From: Clostridiales bacterium
Lineage (GTDB): Bacteria; Bacillota; Clostridia; Saccharofermentanales; Saccharofermentanaceae
Length of the DNA: 43,017 bases
NCBI GenBank assembly: GCA_017958365.1
Contig: JAGDCV010000040.1
Span: forward strand, 1-43,017
Direction: 5' to 3'
The notes under the pieces were generated by a model, which was not told the origin of the DNA, ran no database searches, and worked only from the letters and a program-made list of their open reading frames with translations. Both the position numbers and the translations under genes were made by a program. Shown here one piece after another: positions 33,804-42,439 of this stretch; position 1 is the first letter of the stretch; each line of letters opens with the position of its first letter.

Positions 33804-35144
33804 TCAGTCCAGATCTTCGAAGCTTTCAAGTCCTTTGGGTGCATCAGCCTTAACATCACCGTGCTTAACATTGATCATGGTAAGGAAGCTTAAGAACGAG
33901 AATACGGTCGCATATACGAAGAGGATCTTATAACTGACATGCTTAAGAAGGAAACCTGCGAAGATAGGTGTTACTACCTGACCTGCCATGGAAGCCGTAT
34001 AGTACAATCCCGTGTATTTACCTGCGTCAGCGCCTCTGCACATCTCAACCGCCATCGGTAATGAGTTAACGCTTATCGATGCCCAAGCAACGCCGACAAG
34101 AGCAAAAGTGACATACATTGATACCGTTACCGAAGTATTGGTAGTAGTAAGTATATAGCAGACAGCAAAACTTAACGATAGAAGCAGTGTTCCGAAGTAG
34201 ATCATCTTCTTTCTTCCTAATCTGGAAGCAGCCAGACCTATCGGTATATATGAGATGATCGCACCCACATTGGCGATGAGGAAGCATGTGGAGGCTCCGC
34301 CCAGGCCCTCACCCATAATGACACTGATATACGTTGTAAACCATGTGGTAACGGCGTTATAGCCTATATACCAAAGTGCAATGGAGATAAGAAGGAATAT
34401 CATTGACTTTCTTACAGGAGCAGGAAGCTTCGCACTGCCCGTCGATACTTCAGATTCGGTTAGATCCCACTCAGGATGTTCCTTCTCTATCATCTGATTT
34501 TGTTCATAAAGTTCTGGCTCATTTACGGCGAAATGCATGACAAGAATGCACACGACCATGAATGCGGACATGAATACAAACAGCAACTGATAATTAACAT
34601 GCTCCAATCCTTCAGTCTTTGACTTCGGGAACATGATCGCAGTAAAAGCAAGATATATGATTCCTCCTGCTGCACCCATGAGATTAATGATGGCATTTGC
34701 CCTGGATCTTAAGGGCTTGGGAGTAATGTCCGGCATCAAAGCAACAGCAGGTGTCCTGTAGATTGCCATCGTAAACAACATAAGTCCCAACACAATGACG
34801 AAAGGCCCAAGTCCATAGAAGAAGCCCGTAAGACCGTTCGCATAGCCGTTATCAATAACGGGAAGAATGTTAAGCAGCAATGCCGTTATTATCGTGCCTG
34901 TAAGGATATAAGGCATTCTTCTTCCTATCCTTGTATTGGTATTGTCGGAAAGCTTTCCGAATAACGGTAACAGGAACAGTGCCAGAACATTATCGGCAGC
35001 CATTATAATACCCGTTATGTCTTCGCTTAAGTGAAAGGTATTCGTAAGAAGAAGCGGAACAACATTATCGTATAACTGCCAGAATGCAATTATCGACATG
35101 AAAGCCAATCCGACCAGGAATGTATTCTTGTAATTAAGCTTCAT
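33804..35144 (-). CDS. MFS transporter, SLC45-like sugar type
   Basis: 446-residue major facilitator with about 12 hydrophobic helices. The loop between helices 2 and 3 reads GKLSDNTNTRIGRRMPYIL, the GxLSDxxxxRxGRRxP pattern of the SLC45/glycoside-pentoside-hexuronide-like MFS group, which carry sugars such as sucrose or maltose by proton symport; substrate is inferred only at that level. I choose ATG 35144, six bases after AGGGGG, over a GTG at 35159 that overlaps the recO stop. It ends flush with the helicase gene: the two stop codons form the palindrome TGATCA. Confidence 0.82.
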   Translation of the reverse strand: MKLNYKNTFLVGLAFMSIIAFWQLYDNVVPLLLTNTFHLSEDITGIIMAADNVLALFLLPLFGKLSDNTNTRIGRRMPYILTGTIITALLLNILPVIDNGYANGLTGFFYGLGPFVIVLGLMLFTMAIYRTPAVALMPDITPKPLRSRANAIINLMGAAGGIIYLAFTAIMFPKSKTEGLEHVNYQLLFVFMSAFMVVCILVMHFAVNEPELYEQNQMIEKEHPEWDLTESEVSTGSAKLPAPVRKSMIFLLISIALWYIGYNAVTTWFTTYISVIMGEGLGGASTCFLIANVGAIISYIPIGLAASRLGRKKMIYFGTLLLSLSFAVCYILTTTNTSVTVSMYVTFALVGVAWASISVNSLPMAVEMCRGADAGKYTGLYYTASMAGQVVTPIFAGFLLKHVSYKILFVYATVFSFLSFLTMINVKHGDVKADAPKGLESFEDLD

Positions 35145-35155
35145 TTCCGTCCCCC

Positions 35156-35824
35156 TCACGGCAGATTAAGCCTATATACAGGATCTGCCACTTCATTTTC
35201 GAACTGGATGCTAAGATATGCAAGAGTAAACTTACGTAAGGTGCTTATGTCAGATTCTTCGAGTTTCAGCGTAAAGATACGGCTTACCTGATTCTGACCT
35301 ATATAGTCCAAGATCTCATATATCCTGGAAGAAAGATTCATTCCCGCGGCTCCTGCGCACTCACTTGCTTTGGTAGCAAGACCTAATACCCACATGAGTT
35401 TCCAGTTAAATTCGCACATTATCTCAAGATGCTTTGAAGGCGTCTCGGACAAAGCATAATAAGCATATATGGCTAGTTCATAACAATCACGCGAATTCTC
35501 ACTTTGCATGACGGAAAGACTCAAACAATCGGCAATGTGACCTGCTACGGCAAGAGCCTCAAGGCTGTTCATGATGCCCATGTTGCCTGATATCACTGAA
35601 CCTTCCTTAAGATAATAGAATCCGTGTGAATCAGTAATTACAAAATCACAATAAGAATACGGAATAGATACGAAAGAGAATTTGGAATTCTTACTCCCAA
35701 CACCTTTAACGCAGATATTTACTATGCCCCTGTCTTTACAAAGGACCTGTATTAATCTGTCTTTCTCTTTGTATTCGGAGGTCTTTAATATGATCCCCTT
35801 TATGGCCTCGGGATCAGAGGCCAT
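35156..35824 (-). CDS. recO: DNA repair protein RecO
   Basis: Recombination mediator that helps load RecA with RecF and RecR. The roughly 222-residue chain has an N-terminal OB domain starting IKGIILKTSEYKEKDRLI, with GVGSKNSKF, then a helical domain. The Cys-x2-Cys zinc knuckle of many RecO proteins is not present; the region contains only KASECAGAAG. GGAG lies about seven bases before ATG 35824; a GTG at 35830 is an alternative. It overlaps the 3' end of the ybeY-era gene, the usual neighbour in Firmicutes. Confidence 0.88.
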   Translation of the reverse strand: MASDPEAIKGIILKTSEYKEKDRLIQVLCKDRGIVNICVKGVGSKNSKFSFVSIPYSYCDFVITDSHGFYYLKEGSVISGNMGIMNSLEALAVAGHIADCLSLSVMQSENSRDCYELAIYAYYALSETPSKHLEIMCEFNWKLMWVLGLATKASECAGAAGMNLSSRIYEILDYIGQNQVSRIFTLKLEESDISTLRKFTLAYLSIQFENEVADPVYRLNLP

Positions 35825-37337
35825 CTTCACTCTCCGGTCTGAAGCCGTAACTTCGAAGAAGTAGGTCGTTATTCTTCCAGTCTTCCCTTACCTTAACGAA
35901 GAGTTCAAGGTAGACCTTACAACCTACGAGACGCTCAATATTGATCCTCGCTGAAGTTCCTATGCGCTTGATCATCTGGCCGTTCTTGCCGATGATGATG
36001 GCCTTATGGGAATCCTTCTCACATATGATGGTAGCCTTAATGACAACAGACTTTCTGTCATACTCGTCTTTGGCATCATCATCATATTTATCTTCGAATG
36101 AATCTATCTCAACTGCAGTACCGTGAGGTATCTCCTGATTAATAAAGTGTAATATCTGCTCTCTTATCAACTCAGCAGATATGGTTCTTTCAGATTGGTC
36201 TGTCATGTATTCCGAATCAAACAGCCTCGGTCCTTCGGGCAGCAGGCTCTCGAGAACACGCAGAAGTTCTTCCACATTGTCGCCCGTCTTAGCCGATATC
36301 GGAACTATATCAACGAAGTCGTACAGAGCCGAATATGCCGCTATCATGGGAAGAAGGCTTTCCTTGGAAACGTCATCTGATTTGTTTACTGCAAGAACGA
36401 CCTTTTTGTTGTTCTCCTTACATAGTTCAAGAAGTTTCTTCTCCGTGCCTCCGGGCTGCGGGAATCTTCCGTCAGCGATGAGCAAAACGGCATCTGCATT
36501 CTTGGCAGAAGAGAAACTGTTGCCAACCATGATCTTTCCAAGCTTGTTTCCGGGGTTATGTACACCGGGTGTATCAACGAATATAATCTGTGAATCATCC
36601 GTATTATAGATCGATCTGATATTTGTTCTGGTCGTCTGCGGCTTATGTGAGACAATGGCAACCTTCATTCCGGTTATATAGTTTATGAAGGTTGATTTGC
36701 CGACGTTCGGGCGACCGAGGATGGATATGTAACCGCAGTGTTTGGCTATAGAACCTGCAGGATAAGCGATATTATCATCAAGATGGTCCGTTAATTCGGC
36801 TTTCTCATCATCGATCGCAAGACCTATATCAGACATCATCTGCTTCTGGGCGCCTATCATCATCTTCTCATCTTTACTCTCGATATGATCAAAACCTATA
36901 AGATGAAGCAATGAATGAGCCGTAAGAAAAGATATCTCACGTTCAATGCCGTGTCCGTATTCATCAGCATTCTCATAAGCTTTATCAGGATTGATGATGA
37001 TATCTCCAAGATTAAGGATCTTATTTCCATCTTCATCAAATTCCATGTCTATAACCGAATCCTGATAAGATAACTTACCGTTCTTCATATCAAGTATCGG
37101 GAAAGAAAGAACATCAGTAACTTTATCGATGTTTCTTGTTTCCTGATTCAACTTCCGGATCTCATCAGCACCGACAAATGTCAAAGTAGCATATGCGTCT
37201 TCCATTATCTTTAAAGGAATATCAGCTGCATATGCCCTTTGTTCAAAAGAAGTTGCAAGTTTATCGATATAAGGCTTCCATGCCTCTATCTTACTGTCCT
37301 CAAGACCTGTACAGTCATTAATGATATTTATCTTCAT
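35814..37337 (-). CDS. era: YbeY-Era fusion: rRNA-maturation endoribonuclease joined to GTPase Era
   Basis: One 507-residue chain. Residues 1-170 are YbeY, with the zinc motif HSLLHLIGFDH (H141, H145, H151) and TDVLSFP. A linker of about 25 residues leads into Era: GRPNVGKS (208-215), the switch segment KPQTTRTNI, DTPG (255-258), NKSD (318-321), SAK (348-350), and a C-terminal KH domain with IIGKNGQMIKRIG. YbeY takes part in 16S 3'-end maturation and Era binds the same 3' end, so the fusion joins two partners of one step. Bacillus has ybeY-dgkA-cdd-era; here dgkA and cdd are absent. The start overlaps the HD-phosphodiesterase stop by ATGA. Confidence 0.95.
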   Translation of the reverse strand: MKINIINDCTGLEDSKIEAWKPYIDKLATSFEQRAYAADIPLKIMEDAYATLTFVGADEIRKLNQETRNIDKVTDVLSFPILDMKNGKLSYQDSVIDMEFDEDGNKILNLGDIIINPDKAYENADEYGHGIEREISFLTAHSLLHLIGFDHIESKDEKMMIGAQKQMMSDIGLAIDDEKAELTDHLDDNIAYPAGSIAKHCGYISILGRPNVGKSTFINYITGMKVAIVSHKPQTTRTNIRSIYNTDDSQIIFVDTPGVHNPGNKLGKIMVGNSFSSAKNADAVLLIADGRFPQPGGTEKKLLELCKENNKKVVLAVNKSDDVSKESLLPMIAAYSALYDFVDIVPISAKTGDNVEELLRVLESLLPEGPRLFDSEYMTDQSERTISAELIREQILHFINQEIPHGTAVEIDSFEDKYDDDAKDEYDRKSVVIKATIICEKDSHKAIIIGKNGQMIKRIGTSARINIERLVGCKVYLELFVKVREDWKNNDLLLRSYGFRPESEDGL

Positions 37338-39391
37338 GACGGATACTGTATCCTTTCATGTAAAGATCCGGCATATACTCTCTTGATGGCAACGATTATC
37401 TTCTCTATGTCATCAAATGAAAGACCGGAATTATTAAGCTGATCCTGATCTATCTTACCCTTGATAAGTTTTCTTATCAGGTTCTCGATCTCAGTGGCAT
37501 CAGTAAGCTTGTTAGAGCGAATAGCAGCCTCGCAGGTATCTGCGATCATTATGATCGCTGATTCCTTGGATGAAGGAATCCTTCCCTTGTACTTAAACTC
37601 TTCAACATCAGGAGCAGGAAGTCCCTGTGCCTCAGCGTCAACACATGCCATGTGGTAGAAGTAACCGGGATATGTTGTACCGTGATGTTCTTCAATGACC
37701 TCGATGAATGAATCAGGCAGATGATACTTATGTGCGAGCTTTACGCCGTCAAGGGTATGAGCTGTAATGATATTTACACTGTCCATAACAGTCAATCCGT
37801 CGTGCGGATTAAAGCCCTCTGTCTGGTTCTCCGTAAAGAATACGGGATTCTCGAGTTTGCCTATGTCGTGGAAATAGCTTGCAACCCTGCAGAACAATGC
37901 ATCGGCTCCGACAGCATCGGCAGCGGCATCGGCAAGTGATGATACCATCATCGAATGGCTGTAAGTACCCGGGGCTTCCATGAACAATCTCTTAAGCAGA
38001 GGATTTCCGGGCTGTGAGAGTTCAAGAAGCTTAACGGGAGATACGACTCTCGAGAACAGTTCCACGATAGGCATGATACCGATTGCAAGGATGATCGAAA
38101 GCAATGCTGATACACCAGTCCATACGACCGTCTCGATATATCCTGACAAAGGCTCGGAGAAGATGGCATTATAGATGACAACGGCAAACAGACATCCTAA
38201 TGAAGGCATTATGATAAGGCTTGCGCTGTTATAAGACCTGTTAACTCTTCCCGCGATGGTTGCTGTGATTATGATACCTATGAGTGAAACGAATATATAC
38301 TCGGAATCAAACGAATACAAAGGCCACATCATAACAGCCTCGATGAGCGACAGTACTATGCCTTCACGGGTTCCGAGATAAGTCGAAGCAATGGTCGTAA
38401 AGAACAATGATACGATCATCAAAGCAGAGAATTCAGACAGATATACCGAAGCTACTATAGGGATGATGTAAGTGATGACAAGAGCGTAGAATATCCTCAT
38501 GTCCGTTACGGTTCTTGATGCTCTTCTCTTGTAGTAGACCGACAATACGATCGCGAGTATTACTATGTATGCGGTGATCCTGGCAAGGATCAGTATATCC
38601 GACGAATCGCTTCGTACAAGCTCGAGATCAACGAGATTCTGATACATATGCTCAGTTACGACTTCGCCAGCCGATATGAGTTTTGTTCCCTTATCGACAG
38701 TTATGGGAGAATTCATGATAGTTATGTAGGCATTCTCGCCTGCTTCCTGAGTAGCATCACTGTCAAATACGGAGTTAGGTGTCATGACGCTCGACAGGAC
38801 ATCAGCCATGGCTTCAGAATAAGATGAAAACTCTGTGTAGTTCTCTTCGAACTGGGAAACCCTGAAGTCTATTGCAGAATTAAGAGTATCAGTATTAACG
38901 TTATCCATCATGATGATCTCTGCGATAGAGACCGACTTATCCCACAAAAGATTAAATGCCGAAGAAGACATGGATAACAAAGCGTCGAATGTTGCATCAT
39001 CAGGAATGCTTGTAAATTCCTGTTCTATCTGAGCATGCATGTTTCTGACGGTCTGATCCCAGTCGTCAGCAGGCATACCGAAGTTATCAAGTCTGTTATT
39101 CCTTGCTTCCTTAACTATCGTATAGAATAATTCGACGTTATTGATACTCTGAGCAGAGATCTCATCAGAACGGATAAAGATCGGGCTTACCGAATTCTTT
39201 GCAAGTACTGCTTCATACTCAGTCTGATATGTATCTATGAAGCTTCTTTGTGCATAGATATCCCTGTTGGAAACAGATCCTACGGCCAGATCGTAACTCG
39301 TCGGCCTGTAACCGTAGAAAACGATAAGCACGATAAGAACAACGCTAAGTATGCTTACAACAACCTTTTGAAAAGTCGAAGCTTTATTCAT
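37334..39391 (-). CDS. pgpH: PgpH-type 7TM-HD phosphohydrolase (c-di-AMP phosphodiesterase family)
   Basis: 685-residue membrane enzyme. One N-terminal helix (about 9-28) is followed by a large extracytoplasmic 7TMR-HDED domain (to about 265), seven membrane helices (about 269-450) and a cytoplasmic HD domain. The HD ligands are seen in GTYSHSMMV (H479), YFHDIGK (H508, D509), then HTLDGV and EEHHGT. PgpH hydrolyses c-di-AMP in Listeria; the same is inferred here. AAGGAGATAGAG precedes the ATG. Gene order phoH-pgpH-ybeY-era is conserved across Firmicutes, although its reason is unclear. Confidence 0.94.
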   Translation of the reverse strand: MNKASTFQKVVVSILSVVLIVLIVFYGYRPTSYDLAVGSVSNRDIYAQRSFIDTYQTEYEAVLAKNSVSPIFIRSDEISAQSINNVELFYTIVKEARNNRLDNFGMPADDWDQTVRNMHAQIEQEFTSIPDDATFDALLSMSSSAFNLLWDKSVSIAEIIMMDNVNTDTLNSAIDFRVSQFEENYTEFSSYSEAMADVLSSVMTPNSVFDSDATQEAGENAYITIMNSPITVDKGTKLISAGEVVTEHMYQNLVDLELVRSDSSDILILARITAYIVILAIVLSVYYKRRASRTVTDMRIFYALVITYIIPIVASVYLSEFSALMIVSLFFTTIASTYLGTREGIVLSLIEAVMMWPLYSFDSEYIFVSLIGIIITATIAGRVNRSYNSASLIIMPSLGCLFAVVIYNAIFSEPLSGYIETVVWTGVSALLSIILAIGIMPIVELFSRVVSPVKLLELSQPGNPLLKRLFMEAPGTYSHSMMVSSLADAAADAVGADALFCRVASYFHDIGKLENPVFFTENQTEGFNPHDGLTVMDSVNIITAHTLDGVKLAHKYHLPDSFIEVIEEHHGTTYPGYFYHMACVDAEAQGLPAPDVEEFKYKGRIPSSKESAIIMIADTCEAAIRSNKLTDATEIENLIRKLIKGKIDQDQLNNSGLSFDDIEKIIVAIKRVYAGSLHERIQYPS

Positions 39392-40244
39392 ACTCTATCT
39401 CCTTATCTCTTTGATCGTAAGCAGCAACAATCTTTTTAACAAGAGGGTTCCTGATAATATCGTCATTATTAAGTGAAACTATCGATATGCCTTCTACATT
39501 CTGAAGAACGCTGATGCAATCACCGAGACCGTTCTTTATTCCACGCGGCAGGTCTATCTGGGTAAAGTCACCGCAGACGCATGCCTTACAATTAAGTCCC
39601 AAACGTGTAAGGAACATCTTCATCTGTTCAACGGTAGTATTCTGAGCCTCATCAAGCAAGACAAAAGCATCATCGAGATTTCTTCCTCTCATGAAAGCCA
39701 GAGGAGAAACTTCGATAAGTCCTTTCTCATAGTATCTCTCGAATAATTCCTGTCCGAGAAGAACTTCAAGGGCATCATATATCGGTCTCATGTAAGGATT
39801 AACCTTCTCTTCTATGTCACCCGGGAGAAATCCAAGTCTCTCACCTGCTTCAACTGCGGGTCTCGTGAGGATTATCCTTGAAACTTCATGATTTCTGAAA
39901 GCTTTAACAGCCATTGCGACACCAAGGAATGTCTTACCGGAACCTGCAGGACCGGAACAGATAACAAGCTCGGACTTAGCTATAGCATCAACATAATACT
40001 TCTGACCGTATGTCTTGGGCTTTATCTGTCTTCCCGAAGGAGTCGTATACAAAACTTCGAACTCCGATGTCAGGAATTCATCAATGGCGGCAATAGCGCG
40101 GTTAACATCAGATGTAGTACTGCCGGTAAGATTGACCGAGATATCTGAGAAATCGGCGGTACAACCGTAGAAAGCGGCAATGTCAGTTACATAACCGTTT
40201 ATCTTTCCGTCTTTGAAAATGTCATTTTCATAAACGTCTGTCAT
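39384..40244 (-). CDS. phoH: PhoH-family ATPase (YbeZ-like)
   Basis: ATPase of 286 residues linked to RNA metabolism and commonly encoded beside ybeY. Walker A is GPAGSGKT (98-105), followed by ILTRPAVEAGERLGFLPGD, LAFMRGRNLDDAFVLLDEAQNT and KMFLTRLG, all canonical. The N-terminal KH-like part is about 30 residues shorter than in Bacillus PhoH (319). The start is not preceded by any ribosome site; instead TGGTAAAAT ends six bases before the ATG, predicting a leaderless message. It overlaps the pgpH start by eight bases. Confidence 0.94.
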   Translation of the reverse strand: MTDVYENDIFKDGKINGYVTDIAAFYGCTADFSDISVNLTGSTTSDVNRAIAAIDEFLTSEFEVLYTTPSGRQIKPKTYGQKYYVDAIAKSELVICSGPAGSGKTFLGVAMAVKAFRNHEVSRIILTRPAVEAGERLGFLPGDIEEKVNPYMRPIYDALEVLLGQELFERYYEKGLIEVSPLAFMRGRNLDDAFVLLDEAQNTTVEQMKMFLTRLGLNCKACVCGDFTQIDLPRGIKNGLGDCISVLQNVEGISIVSLNNDDIIRNPLVKKIVAAYDQRDKEIEYE

Positions 40245-40250
40245 AAAGCA

Positions 40251-40259
40251 ATTTTACCA
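40251..40259 (-). promoter_or_regulatory. Extended -10 promoter placing the start at the phoH ATG
   Basis: On the - strand TGGTAAAAT (TGn plus five of six bases of TATAAT) is followed by six bases and then the phoH ATG at 40244. It lies in the 17-base gap after the rluD stop. The first transcribed base would be the A of ATG. Confidence 0.6.
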
Positions 40260-40261
40260 TA

Positions 40262-41176
40262 TTAAAGCGGTGTTAACCTGTTAAGCAGGTCAACATAATA
40301 ATCCGGCAGTTCTGATTCAAAATATAATTCCTCACCCGTTCTCGGATGGATAAATCTTATCGATTTACTGTGAAGGCACTGTCCTTCGAGTCCGAACGCA
40401 CTCCTCTTTGATGCATAGAGAGGATCTCCTAATACGGGATGCCCGATATAAGTCATGTGTGCCCTGATCTGATGAGTCCTTCCGGTCTCAAGAACGACTT
40501 TCATGTCAGTTCCTTCTCTATATCTGGATATAACCTCAAAATGCGTTATGGACGGTTTACCGTCAGTAGTAACGGTCATCTTGCGTCTGTCCTTGTTAGA
40601 CCGTCCGATAGGAGCATCGATAGTTCCCTTCTCCTCTGAAACGATACCGTAAACAACGGTACGGTAGATCCTTTCGATCTCGTGACGGCTCATCATCTCG
40701 GATATCTTGATGTGAGTCTCATTATTCTTAACGGCCATCATAACTCCGGAGGTATCCTTATCTATCCTGTGAACGATACCCGGTCTTACGATTCCGTTAA
40801 TGTCAGACAGATTGTCACCACAGTGCTTAAGAAGAGCATTTACAAGTGTTCCGTCACTGTGTCCCGCAGCAGGATGAACTACCATTCCCTGAGGTTTATT
40901 GATGATTATAAGATCATCATCCTCATAAAGAATATCAAGAGGTATATCCTGAGCAACCGCATCATCACTTTGAGGTTCAGGGATGTCAACGCTGATAGCA
41001 TCACCGGGAGCAAGTTTATATCCTGCCTTGGTGACAACCTTATCGTTGACCGTAACCTTTCCGTCTGAAATAAGGTTGGTAAAATACGACCTCGTATAAG
41101 ACTTGATCTTACTGCTTATGAATACATCAAGTCTGACAGGCTCTGTTGCCGTAAGTGTCTTAATTCCGCTTACCAT
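40262..41176 (-). CDS. rluD: RluD-family pseudouridine synthase
   Basis: Isomerises uridines in 23S rRNA. The 304-residue chain starts with an S4 RNA-binding domain (RLDVFISSKI, then LISDGKVTVNDKVV) and continues with the catalytic core: INKPQGMVVHP, and HRIDKDTSG with the catalytic D139, then LETGRTHQIRAHM and HPVLGDPLY. Which uridine is modified cannot be fixed from sequence; RluD/RluA subgroup membership is clear. It overlaps lspA by seven bases, the usual lspA-rluD pair. Confidence 0.93.
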   Translation of the reverse strand: MVSGIKTLTATEPVRLDVFISSKIKSYTRSYFTNLISDGKVTVNDKVVTKAGYKLAPGDAISVDIPEPQSDDAVAQDIPLDILYEDDDLIIINKPQGMVVHPAAGHSDGTLVNALLKHCGDNLSDINGIVRPGIVHRIDKDTSGVMMAVKNNETHIKISEMMSRHEIERIYRTVVYGIVSEEKGTIDAPIGRSNKDRRKMTVTTDGKPSITHFEVISRYREGTDMKVVLETGRTHQIRAHMTYIGHPVLGDPLYASKRSAFGLEGQCLHSKSIRFIHPRTGEELYFESELPDYYVDLLNRLTPL

Positions 41177-41667
41177 ACTTTATCCGCCTTATCAGGAAGG
41201 AATATCATGATGATAATAAGCATTATCGTTCCCAGTACTGCACAGATATCTGCAACATTAAAGATCGGGAATGTCCTGCTTCCGAAGTCAAAACGGATGA
41301 AATCTATAACATAATGAAGCCTGAATCTGTCAATGAGGTTACCGACAGCGCCTGACAAAAGAAGCGTAAGCGCACATGCAACAAGTTTCTCATTTGCCTT
41401 TGTTGCTTTAATAAGGAAAAAAAGCACTACAACAGACAGGACCAGAGAGAAAGCTGAAAGTACATAAATACCCCATGATTTATCTGCAAGGAAAGAGAAT
41501 GCACTTCCCGTATTTCTCGTATAGAAAAAGCCAAAGAAATCATTGATAAAGTAAGTACCCGTATGAAGTTCAAACGTCCTTACTACCATAAGCTTAGTTA
41601 TCTGGTCAACGACTATGAGCAATGAGGACAACAACAGGAATAGTATTGTTCCCTTGTATTTATTCAT
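41170..41667 (-). CDS. lspA: Lipoprotein signal peptidase (signal peptidase II)
   Basis: Membrane aspartyl protease that removes signal peptides of lipidated prolipoproteins, such as the one encoded at 13904. The 165-residue chain has four hydrophobic helices; DQITK (near 21), RNTGSAFSFL, GAVGNLIDR, and the two catalytic aspartates in VIDFIRF (D122) and FNVADICAVLG (D140) are present. It begins eight bases inside the ymdB 3' end. Confidence 0.96.
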   Translation of the reverse strand: MNKYKGTILFLLLSSLLIVVDQITKLMVVRTFELHTGTYFINDFFGFFYTRNTGSAFSFLADKSWGIYVLSAFSLVLSVVVLFFLIKATKANEKLVACALTLLLSGAVGNLIDRFRLHYVIDFIRFDFGSRTFPIFNVADICAVLGTIMLIIIMIFLPDKADKVW

Positions 41668-42439
41668 ATTCTATAAATCTCCTGAAATCAGTACACTTTC
41701 CGTCGATATCTATATCTGCTATGACGCCGTTTATCATCGCGGGTCCGTCAGCAGGCTCATATCTGGCGGGTATCTTATCCCTTAATCTTCTTAAAGATAT
41801 ATCTATATCCATTCCGAGAACAGAATCCACGGTACCTGTCATGCCGGCATCGGTTATATAACCTGTACCGCCCTTAAGTATCCTTGCATCTGCAGTCTGT
41901 ACATGAGTATGCGTACCTACGACAGCAGAAGCCTTACCTGCAAGATGGTATCCCATAGCACAATTCTCACTCGTAGTCTCGCAGTGAAAATCAACAAGTA
42001 TGGACTTAATGCCCATGTCTTTTATCCTAGAAATAAGTTCATCAGCAGCTTCGAAAGGATCATTGGCACAAGGCAGCATGTTGACCTGTCCGAGAAGGTT
42101 GATTACAGCGAGTTTCTCGCCGTTCTTCTCAACAACAACGATATCCTTGCCGGGCCATTTTGAACTTACATTGGCAGGCTTAACAACATAATCAAGCTTG
42201 TCTATCTTACTTATGAATTCATAACTTGAGAATGAATGATTACCGAGTGTAACTACGTCGGCACCGACTGACTTAAGTTCGGTACAGATCTTCTCATTAC
42301 AACCAAGACCATGTGCGCTGTTCTCGGCATTGATAACACACACATCTATACCGTTATCAGATAAAAAGCCGGGAAGGATGGCCTTAATGGCCCTCCTCCC
42401 CGAACTTCCGACTACGTCACCTACGAAACAGAGTCTCAA
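41660..42439 (-). CDS. ymdB: YmdB-family metallophosphoesterase
   Basis: 259-residue calcineurin-like phosphoesterase of the TIGR00282/YmdB family; the Bacillus protein hydrolyses 2',3'-cyclic nucleotides and affects biofilm choice. Metal ligands are visible in FVGDVVGSSGR (D8), INAEN (E39, N40), LGNHSF (N67, H68), VDFHCETTSE and VGTHTHVQTAD. The start is TTG at 42439, overlapping the pnp stop (TTGA), with GGGAG further upstream. The TTG assignment is supported because the conserved RLCFVGD strand starts right after it. Confidence 0.93.
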   Translation of the reverse strand: MRLCFVGDVVGSSGRRAIKAILPGFLSDNGIDVCVINAENSAHGLGCNEKICTELKSVGADVVTLGNHSFSSYEFISKIDKLDYVVKPANVSSKWPGKDIVVVEKNGEKLAVINLLGQVNMLPCANDPFEAADELISRIKDMGIKSILVDFHCETTSENCAMGYHLAGKASAVVGTHTHVQTADARILKGGTGYITDAGMTGTVDSVLGMDIDISLRRLRDKIPARYEPADGPAMINGVIADIDIDGKCTDFRRFIEYE

